From an uncultured Oscillospiraceae bacterium (lineage in GTDB: Bacteria; Bacillota; Clostridia; Oscillospirales; Oscillospiraceae): DNA of 64,000 nt. Location of the stretch: positions 1 to 64,000 of the forward strand of contig CAJTPV010000002.1 in NCBI GenBank assembly GCA_910578505.1. Direction: 5' to 3'. Under the pieces are notes generated by a model that worked only from the letters and a program-made list of their open reading frames with translations, ran no database searches and was not told the origin of the DNA. This document shows positions 58,339 to 64,000 of the stretch, piece by piece; position 1 is the stretch's first letter; the number at the start of each line of letters is the position of its first letter. Both the position numbers and the translations under genes were made by a program.

Positions 58339-58899
58339 ATGGCGGATTTGCTGGAGTATCTGCGGCGCGCGGTGGAGGATCATGCGTCGGATGTATTTAT
58401 CGTGGCGGGCGGTCCGGTCCGGGAGAAGCTGGATAAGCGGCTGATCGCCATCAGCGAGGAGCCGGTGTTTCCCAAGGACACAGAGCAGCTGATCCTGGAG
58501 CTGTACGCGCTGGCCGGGCGGGATTCCGCCCAATTTTTCCAGCAGGGCGACGACGACTTCTCCCTGTCCATACGGGATCTGGCCCGGTTCCGGGTGAACA
58601 CCTACCGGCAGCGGGGCTCGCTGGCGGCCCTGCGCTCCTGTCTGCGGCAGGCTCCGGATGTGATTTTGCTGGGCGAGATGCGGGATCAGCAGACCATCTA
58701 TACCGCCATGACGGCGGCGGAGACCGGCCACCTGCTCATCGCCACGCTGCACACCCAGGGGGCGGTGAACACCATTGACCGCATTGTGGACGCCTTCCCC
58801 AGCGGGCAGCAGGGACAGGTGCGGGTGCAGCTGAGCATGGTGCTGCGCACGGTGGTGTCCCAGCAGCTGCTCCCCGGCTCTATCCCAGCCTGCTGCTGA
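58339..58899 (+). pseudogene. Deleted and truncated type IV pilus retraction ATPase (PilT-like)
   Basis: 186 aa frame from ATG 58339 (AAGGAGGAAGG). Residues 1-97 match the PilT N-terminal domain (DLARFRVNTYRQRGSLAA). The sequence then jumps to LRSCLRQAPDVILLGEMRDQ, the Walker B region. About 100-110 residues that should hold the Walker A P-loop and Asp box are gone without loss of frame (junction about 58627). The C-terminus ends abruptly at SQQLLPGSIPACC, where the DNA becomes the antisense of the aldo/keto reductase 3' end. Without a P-loop it cannot hydrolyse ATP. Confidence 0.82.
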
Positions 58900-60010
58900 A
58901 GTCCGAGAGCACCTCGGACACCTTGATCTGCTGGGGGCAGACCGCCTCACAGCTGCGGCAGCCCACACACGCGCCGGGCCGCTTGTCCTCCGGCAGCGTG
59001 GAGAGCAGCATGGCCGGGATGAACCCGCCGCCGCTGACGGTGTGCTCATTGTAGATGCCCAGCAGCTTGGGGATATCCAGGCCCTGGGTGCAGTGGTCGA
59101 CGCAGTAGCGGCAGGCCGTGCAGGGGGCGGTCTTCTTCTTCAGCTGGCCGGCCACGATGTCCAGCAGCACGTCCCGCTCCGCCGGAGTGAGGGGCGCGTC
59201 CGTGCTGAAGGTGCCCGTGTTGTCCTCCAGCTGCTCGGGGGTGGACATGCCGGAGAGGACCACGGTCACGCCGGGGACCGCCTGGAGGAACCGGAACGCC
59301 CAGGCCGGGATCGTCTCCTCCGGCCGCAGCGCCGCCAGCCGGGCGGCGTCCTCCGCCGGCATCTTCGCCAGCCGCCCGCCCCGCACCGGCTCCATGACCC
59401 AGATGGGGATGCCGCGCCCATTGAGCAGCGCCACCTTCCCCTTGCCGTCCTGGAGGGTCCAGTCCAGATAGTTCAGCTGGATCTGGCAGAACTCCATATC
59501 CTCCCCATAGGCGTCCAGGAACCGCTTCATGGTGTCGATGCTGCCGTGGGTGGAGAAGCCCAGATGCCGGATGCGGCCGCTGGCCTTCTGCTTCATTAAG
59601 TAGTCGTAGATGCCGTACTGCGGGTCCAGGTAGGCGTCGATGTTCGCCTCGCACACGTTGTGGAAGAGGTAGAAGTCGAAGTACGCCACCTGGCACTTTT
59701 CCAGCTGCTTTTCAAAAATCTCCTCCACCTTGTCCATATTGCTCAGGTCATAGCCGGGGAACTTGGTGGCCAGATGGAAGCTGTTCCGGGGATATCTGCG
59801 CAGCGCGCGGCCCATGACCAGCTCGGAATTGCCGGAGTGGTAGCCCCAGGCGGTGTCGTAATAGTTGACGCCCCGCTCCATGGCCAGATCCACCAGCCGC
59901 TGGGCGGCGGGCTCGTCAATGGCTCCGTCCTGGCCGTCCACCACCGGCAGACGCATCGTGCCCAGGCCCAGCGCGGACAGCTTCAAATCCTGAAAGTCCC
60001 TGTAGATCAT
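58880..60010 (-). CDS. Aldo/keto reductase with C-terminal ferredoxin domain
   Basis: 376 aa from ATG 60010 (AAGGAGAAGAG). TIM-barrel AKR motifs: LGLGTMRLPV, NYYDTAWGYHSGNSE (catalytic Asp/Tyr), the Lys in LATKFPG, and FYLFHNV. Residues about 285-376 carry two [4Fe-4S] motifs: CTACRYCVDHC and CVGCRSCEAVCP. This Fe-S AKR type is common in anaerobes; substrate unknown. Its last 20 bases overlap the 3' end of the broken PilT frame. Confidence 0.9.
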   Translation of the reverse strand: MIYRDFQDLKLSALGLGTMRLPVVDGQDGAIDEPAAQRLVDLAMERGVNYYDTAWGYHSGNSELVMGRALRRYPRNSFHLATKFPGYDLSNMDKVEEIFEKQLEKCQVAYFDFYLFHNVCEANIDAYLDPQYGIYDYLMKQKASGRIRHLGFSTHGSIDTMKRFLDAYGEDMEFCQIQLNYLDWTLQDGKGKVALLNGRGIPIWVMEPVRGGRLAKMPAEDAARLAALRPEETIPAWAFRFLQAVPGVTVVLSGMSTPEQLEDNTGTFSTDAPLTPAERDVLLDIVAGQLKKKTAPCTACRYCVDHCTQGLDIPKLLGIYNEHTVSGGGFIPAMLLSTLPEDKRPGACVGCRSCEAVCPQQIKVSEVLSDFSSRLG

Positions 60011-60235
60011 GTTCTCTTCTCCTTTTCGGTAATCGGTATGCCGATTATACCGTATTTGCCCCGGAATAGCAAACACTTTTCCACAGCTGCCGGTGATATT
60101 TTCAGAAAATGCAAATAAAATCCGCCTTTTGTAAGCGGAGCGACAGGATTTGCTATCCTTTTTGCCGGACAGGCGATATACTGTTCCCCAGCATCGGCGC
60201 ATGGCCAGGCGCGCAAACAAAGGGGGGAACCGGCT

Positions 60236-61081
60236 ATGGAGAAAAAGAAGACTCTCTTCCAATCCAACCGCATCTATCACATTCCGATCGAACGGATCGT
60301 TCCCAATCCCCGCCAGCCCCGCCGCCATTTTGACAGCCAGGCTATGGGGGAGCTGGCGGAATCCATCCGGCAGCACGGCATGCTCCAGCCCATCAGCGTG
60401 CAGAAAACGCCGGAGGGCTATGTGCTGGTGGCGGGGGAGCGGCGGCTGCGGGCCGCGTCCATGGCCGGGCTGGACCGGGTCCCCTGCATCCTGGTGAGGA
60501 GCTCGGACCGGGACAGCGCGCTGCTGGCCCTGATCGAGAATCTGCAGCGGTGCGACCTGCACTACACCGAGGAGGCCGCCGCCATTGCCCGCCTGATCGC
60601 CGCCTACGGCATGAGCCAGGAGGAGGCCGCCCGGCGGCTGGGCCGCTCCCAGTCCGCGGTGGCCAACAAGCTGCGGCTGCTGAAGCTGAGCCCGGAGTGC
60701 GTGGATAAGCTGCGCCAGTACGGCCTGACCGAGCGCCACGCCCGGGCGCTGCTGCGGCTGGAGGAAAATGAACAGCGCCTGACGGCGGCCTGCTATATCG
60801 GCGAGAAGCAGCTGACCGTGGCCGCGGCGGAGGAGTACATAGAGGGCCTGCTCCAGAAGAAGCAGCGGGAGGCCCCGGCCAAGCGCTCCGTCTATGTCAT
60901 CAAGGACGTGCGGCTGTTTCTCAACAGCGTGGACCGCAGCATGGAGAACATCCGCCGGGCCGGCGTGGACGCCCGCTGCGACAAGCAGGAGAGCGAGGAC
61001 GAGATCACCATCACCATCCAGATCCCCAAACGGCGCGCGCCCCGCCGGGCCGTTCCTGAAACTGAGCTGAAAAATCTTTGA
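60236..61081 (+). CDS. noc: ParB-family nucleoid occlusion protein Noc
   Basis: 281 aa, ATG 60236. N-terminal region IPIERIVPNPRQPRRHF; CTP-binding motif GERRLRAA; ENLQRCDL; HTH with SQEEAARRLGRSQSAVANKL. The short basic C-terminus (PKRRAPRRAVPE) and stand-alone position without parA favour Noc over ParB. Noc binds NBS sites and keeps the division ring away from the nucleoid. A TATACT -10 lies at about 60177-60182. Confidence 0.8.
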   Translation: MEKKKTLFQSNRIYHIPIERIVPNPRQPRRHFDSQAMGELAESIRQHGMLQPISVQKTPEGYVLVAGERRLRAASMAGLDRVPCILVRSSDRDSALLALIENLQRCDLHYTEEAAAIARLIAAYGMSQEEAARRLGRSQSAVANKLRLLKLSPECVDKLRQYGLTERHARALLRLEENEQRLTAACYIGEKQLTVAAAEEYIEGLLQKKQREAPAKRSVYVIKDVRLFLNSVDRSMENIRRAGVDARCDKQESEDEITITIQIPKRRAPRRAVPETELKNL

Positions 61082-61159
61082 GTTTCTTCTGCTTTGGTAC
61101 TTCCCTTTTTTCCCCGGTGCGTGTATAATATGGAAAAAACCGTGCGGGGGGAAAATCGT

Positions 61160-61495
61160 ATGGCAGAATCAACTGGAATCGATATCCAGCGCTACGCCTT
61201 CTTTCGCTTTATGCTGCCGGAACTGGAGGTCGGGCGAAGCGACATTGAGATCACGGTGGACTACGGTGTGGACACGGAGCACAACCGGGTCGTGGCCAAC
61301 GTGTGGGCCCGGATCGAGAACACGATGATCAAGGGGTTCATCTACACGGAGTTCGTGCCCCCGGTGAAAAAGGGGGAGGAGCAGTGCCGCCTGATTGCGG
61401 CGGCCATCAATCGGAACCCCCTCTTTCACCGGCACCTGCAGGCCTTCCTGGCCTGGGTGCAGAACAACCAGCTGCGGGGAGAAAACCCGGAATGA
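61160..61495 (+). CDS. Conserved hypothetical protein, 111 aa
   Basis: ATG 61160 (GGGGGGAAAA upstream); an upstream in-frame ATG at 61094 lies before the -10-like TATAAT (61124-61129) and is not used here. Single alpha/beta domain: FFRFMLPELEVGRSDIEITV, VANVWARIENTMIKGFIYTE, and RLIAAAINRNPLFHRHLQAF. No known motif. Followed by a long perfect palindrome. Confidence 0.7.
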   Translation: MAESTGIDIQRYAFFRFMLPELEVGRSDIEITVDYGVDTEHNRVVANVWARIENTMIKGFIYTEFVPPVKKGEEQCRLIAAAINRNPLFHRHLQAFLAWVQNNQLRGENPE

Positions 61496-61506
61496 CCGGC
61501 AAGCCA

Positions 61507-61542
61507 GGCAGGCCCGGACAGAGCACTCTGTCCGGGCCTGCC
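61507..61542. other. 17-base perfect palindrome
   Basis: GGCAGGCCCGGACAGAG (61507-61523) and CTCTGTCCGGGCCTGCC (61526-61542) with a 2-base loop. No U-run on either side. It could form a very stable hairpin as a terminator or a protein site ahead of the padR promoter. Confidence 0.6.
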
Positions 61543-61573
61543 GCGCGCTGTGAAAAAAATGTGCCGCTACCTC

Positions 61574-61612
61574 TTGACAAGATGTACAATGCGGTATATA
61601 GTATTGTGCAAA
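61574..61612 (+). promoter_or_regulatory. Promoter and probable PadR operator
   Basis: TTGACA (61574-61579) and TATAGT (61597-61602), spacer 17. The inverted repeat TGTACAAT (about 61583-61590) / ATTGTGCA (about 61603-61610, one mismatch) embraces the -10, typical of PadR autorepression. Confidence 0.7.
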
Positions 61613-61625
61613 GGGGGGTATCCAC

Positions 61626-61964
61626 GTGATCGATCCACAAGTAAAGCGGGGAGTGCTGGACGTGTGCGTCCTGTCGGCCCTGCGGCAGCGGGACTCCTAC
61701 GGCTATCAGATCATCAAGGACCTGAGCGGCTGCATCGATATCTCCGAGTCCACCCTGTACCCCATCCTGCGCCGGCTGGAGGCGGTGGGGCGGCTGACGG
61801 TGTATACGGTGGAGCACAACGGGCGCCTACGGAAATTCTACCACATCACCCAGTTGGGCGTCCAGGCCATCGACCAGTTTCTGGACAGCTGGCCGGAGAT
61901 CCAGCAGGTCTATGATTTCATAAAGGAGTGTGCTGAACATGACACGCGCGAAGTTTCTCAATGA
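61626..61964 (+). CDS. PadR-family transcriptional regulator
   Basis: 112 aa, GTG start at 61626 (AAGGGGGG upstream). Winged helix: VLDVCVLSALRQRDSYGYQII, ISESTLYPILRRLEAVGRL and RKFYHITQLG. Its last 26 bases overlap the DUF1700/DUF4097 gene, the classical PadR/DUF1700 pair that responds to envelope stress. Confidence 0.92.
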   Translation: MIDPQVKRGVLDVCVLSALRQRDSYGYQIIKDLSGCIDISESTLYPILRRLEAVGRLTVYTVEHNGRLRKFYHITQLGVQAIDQFLDSWPEIQQVYDFIKECAEHDTREVSQ

Positions 61965-63525
61965 TTTATACCGCCGTCTCTCCGTCCTGACCCCGGAGCA
62001 GGCGGAGCAGCATCTGACCTATTACGCGGAGATGCTGGCCGACCGGATGGAGGAGGGCATGAGCGAGGCGGAGGCGGTGGCCAGCATGGAGCCGCTGGAT
62101 GTGATCGCCCAGCGGATCTTGCAGGACGAGGGCGTCCCGGAGAGCCCGCCCCAGCCGCCCAAATATCCGGACCTGCCCAAAACCGACGGCTCCCGGTTCA
62201 CCAAAGTGCCGGACATGTCCCGGAAAGGAATCGCGAAGCGGGCGGCGCTGGTGCTGCTGTGGGTGGTAGCCATTGCGATGGCTATTTCCGCCGTGGGCCG
62301 CTGGAGGACCCGGCATCTCTCATCGGACGCATCGGAGACAACGGCGGTGGATTACGGTGTTGCTGAGGATTACGCGGGGGACTGGGAAGAGTACGCAGAG
62401 GAGTGGGCGGACTACGCGGAAGAATGGGCGGAGTACGCGGAGGCCGAGTGGGGGGAGGCGCTGTACAGCGACCTGGCGGACCTGTGGAGCATCGACGTAA
62501 CCCCCGACGGCGTGTTTGGCAGCAGCTTTTCCCTTACGCCGGGCTTGATTTTTCTGCAGGACGGCGTACATGCTGCCCAGCTCGACGCGGACGGCGCGGA
62601 CCTGGGCAGCGCCCGCGCCCTTGACTGGGTGAGCCTCCTCCCGGAGGGCCGCTACCGGTATGAGGACGACATCTACCGGCTGGACGTGGGGGAAGCCCAG
62701 AGCGTCAACGTCAAATGGAACACAGGCGCTGTGCAGATTCAGGGCTGGGATGAGGAGTACATCCAATTCCAGGAGTTTTCCGACACAAAGCTGAAGCAGT
62801 CCCAGAAGCTGGAGTACAGCGTGGACGGCGACATGCTGAACATCAGCAAGGGGGCCGGTCTGGACAAGGGCCTTACAGTGTGGGTCCCCACCCGCCTGCT
62901 GGACTACCTGTGCGTTGAGACGTCAACGGCGGATATCTACTGCGGCCAGCTGACGGCGGACCAGGGGATCGTCCAGGCCACCTCGGGCAAAATCTTTGTG
63001 ACAAACGCCGCCTTCAGCACCCTGAGCGTGTCGGCCTCCAGCGGCAGCGCGGACCTGGGCTGCGTGGCGGCGGAGACCATCGGCGTGGACACGACCAGCG
63101 GCGGCGTCTGTCTGAACGCGGCTGTGGCGGAGAATCTGTCCGTGTCCACCAGCTCCGGCGGCATCTCCGGCCTTGTGGCGGGCGGCAGCGTCAGCATGGA
63201 GAGCAGCTCCGGGAGGATCACCGTCAACGCGGCGGCAGTGGAGGGCCTGCGCCTGGACACGTCCAGCGGCGCCGTCACGGCCACCCTGCCCGGCGATGTC
63301 CCCACGCCCTATGTGGGGGTGGACACCACCAGCGGCGATGTGGCCCTGCGCTTGCCGGAGGAGGCGGGGTTTGCGCTGCGCTTTGACTCGTCCTCCGGGT
63401 ACTTTGAACGCGGGCCGTTCTCCGTGGTCCGCTCGGGGGATATGTATGTCACCGGCAGCGGCGCGCACAGCCTTATGCTGGAGGTGGACACCACCAGCGG
63501 CAGCCTGCGGCTGGGGACGCTGTAG
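61939..63525 (+). CDS. DUF1700-DUF4097 envelope-stress membrane protein
   Basis: 528 aa, ATG 61939 (AAAGGAGTG upstream). DUF1700 at 1-75 (FLNDLYRRLSVLTPEQAEQH, LTYYAEMLADRMEEGMSEAE), one membrane helix (about 100-120), an acidic spacer with repeated EEWADYAEEWAEYAE, and from about 225 a DUF4097 beta-solenoid with recurring TTSG/SSSG turns. The DUF4097 half sits outside and the DUF1700 half inside. Together with PadR it resembles LiaG-type and YvlB-type genes. Confidence 0.85.
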   Translation: MTRAKFLNDLYRRLSVLTPEQAEQHLTYYAEMLADRMEEGMSEAEAVASMEPLDVIAQRILQDEGVPESPPQPPKYPDLPKTDGSRFTKVPDMSRKGIAKRAALVLLWVVAIAMAISAVGRWRTRHLSSDASETTAVDYGVAEDYAGDWEEYAEEWADYAEEWAEYAEAEWGEALYSDLADLWSIDVTPDGVFGSSFSLTPGLIFLQDGVHAAQLDADGADLGSARALDWVSLLPEGRYRYEDDIYRLDVGEAQSVNVKWNTGAVQIQGWDEEYIQFQEFSDTKLKQSQKLEYSVDGDMLNISKGAGLDKGLTVWVPTRLLDYLCVETSTADIYCGQLTADQGIVQATSGKIFVTNAAFSTLSVSASSGSADLGCVAAETIGVDTTSGGVCLNAAVAENLSVSTSSGGISGLVAGGSVSMESSSGRITVNAAAVEGLRLDTSSGAVTATLPGDVPTPYVGVDTTSGDVALRLPEEAGFALRFDSSSGYFERGPFSVVRSGDMYVTGSGAHSLMLEVDTTSGSLRLGTL

Positions 63526-63678
63526 GCCGCCTCTTTGCCGCCCTTGCGCCGGACGGCAAAATAATGCCGGCGAGAGCGGCTATCCCAGAGAGAATATTGA
63601 AAACATGCTGGAAAAAGTCTTTCGGACTGAGACGGGGAAGCGGCTCCTCGGTCTATGTACTTATAGCAATCTCCCCCC

Positions 63679-63772
63679 CATTGCCGGCAGTAAGCCCTCT
63701 CCGTCACGGCTGACGGAGAGGGCTTTCCGGCGCTTTGTCAGGAATTTTGCTGTTTGCCATAGATCGATAGCG
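63679..63772 (-). repeat. Dispersed 80-90 bp repeat, copy 2
   Basis: Inverted copy of the repeat at 30866-30956. Read on the minus strand: CCGCTATCGATCTATGGCAA, ACAGCAAAATTCCTGAC, GGAAAGCCCTCTCCGTCAGC, CGTGACGGAGAGGG and CTGCCGGCAAT. Here it is wholly intergenic (between the DUF4097 gene and an alcohol dehydrogenase), which shows the element without attached coding sequence. Confidence 0.75.
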
Positions 63773-63883
63773 GCAGTATACCACAGTTGGCGGAATAATA
63801 CCACTATGCGGCCAAAAAATCATAGTATTTTTCCTGTCGCTGGCCTATGATATAGACACAACAAAGACAGGAGGAACCTCAAG

Positions 63884-64000
63884 ATGGCCAACAATTTTCA
63901 ATATTACGCACCGACCAAAGTATATTTTGGCAGGGGTGAGGAGCGAAACACAGGGCGGTACGTCCGGGAATATGGCGCGAAAAACGTCATGCTGGTCTAT
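63884..64000 (+). CDS. Iron-containing alcohol dehydrogenase, N-terminal fragment
   Basis: 39 residues visible from ATG 63884 (AGGAGG 11 bases upstream): FQYYAPTKVYFGRGEE and YGAKNVMLVY, the start of the group III (YqhD/BdhA-type butanol dehydrogenase) family. The gene continues beyond the window. NAD(P)H-dependent aldehyde reduction is the usual role. Confidence 0.85.
   Translation, partial: MANNFQYYAPTKVYFGRGEERNTGRYVREYGAKNVMLVY

Noticed and set aside
58339..58899. Functional short PilT ATPase
   Set aside because: The P-loop segment is absent and the C-terminus runs into antisense of the neighbouring gene, so it is recorded as a pseudogene.
1..64000. tRNA, rRNA, tmRNA, CRISPR array, prophage or replication origin
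   Set aside because: Intergenic regions were read for cloverleaf ends, 16S/23S blocks, direct-repeat arrays, phage structural genes and DnaA boxes; nothing convincing was seen. A tRNAscan or Infernal run would be decisive.

Overview
The window reads as chromosomal DNA of a high-GC, Gram-positive anaerobe of the Clostridia, most likely an Oscillospiraceae gut bacterium (Flavonifractor/Lawsonibacter/Oscillibacter-like; this is inference). Grounds: giant S-layer-homology (SLH) proteins, AAGGAGG-type ribosome binding sites, sigma-A promoters with 17-base spacers, a dnaG-rpoD pair, a Noc-type ParB protein, BlaI/BlaR1 regulation, many [4Fe-4S] proteins and a carbon-monoxide-dehydrogenase operon. 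No rRNA, tRNA or CRISPR array was seen.

Layout. 1-3140: the 5' part of cheA (minus strand), then a plus-strand run of a FliK-like protein, a FlhB C-terminal-domain protein and a PilZ protein. 3225-13440: two very large exported SLH proteins (2017 and 1140 aa) and a Gly/Asn/Ser-rich lipoprotein. 13545-16797: a translationally coupled minus-strand operon of ATP-grasp enzyme, PHP phosphoesterase and NodB deacetylase with SLH-like tail. 17041-19019: a polyferredoxin, two tandem promoter-plus-hairpin small-RNA cassettes and a nitroreductase-Nudix fusion. 19189-20927: a structured leader RNA and an alanine/glycine:sodium symporter. 21052-23187: a VanY-type peptidase and an AT-rich cassette with a RelB/DinJ-like antitoxin and a zeta-like kinase. 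23261-26854: a two-component system with two paralogous exported proteins. 27123-34777: rpoD, dnaG, a phosphopantetheinyl transferase, an Rpn-type nuclease, queH-argF, trmO and a 28-residue membrane microprotein.

35119-46944: a PucR-type regulator, a zinc-ribbon/Ig-like membrane protein, a lipid kinase, an AI-2E-type permease, the cooS-cooF-NAD(P)H oxidoreductase operon, a DUF2975/XRE/lipoprotein operon with a palindromic operator, and a small orphan protein. 47078-52901: BlaR1/BlaI with two operators, then a coupled surface-polysaccharide trio (pyruvyl transferase, F420-dehydrogenase-beta-like protein, GT2 glycosyltransferase). 53047-55723: uridine phosphorylase, MutY and a radical-SAM/SPASM protein. 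56063-58899: a dead IS1634-type transposase and a decayed type IV pilus locus in which two ORFs look like in-frame deletion products. 58880-64000: a ferredoxin-type aldo/keto reductase, Noc, a PadR/DUF4097 envelope-stress pair and the start of an iron-containing alcohol dehydrogenase.

Strongest observation: the CooS protein keeps its B- and D-cluster cysteines and apparently the C-cluster ligands, but the residues at the positions of the two catalytic acid/base residues of classical CODH (His93 and Lys563 in Carboxydothermus CooSII numbering) are Tyr and Gln. It may therefore be a CODH-like enzyme with a different reaction, feeding a CooF ferredoxin and a flavoprotein. Other points of note are the duplicated small-RNA cassettes, the unassigned leader RNA, the deletion-fused pilus genes, an 80-90 bp dispersed repeat that supplies the 3' end of a phosphopantetheinyl transferase gene, and the ATP-grasp/PHP/deacetylase operon.
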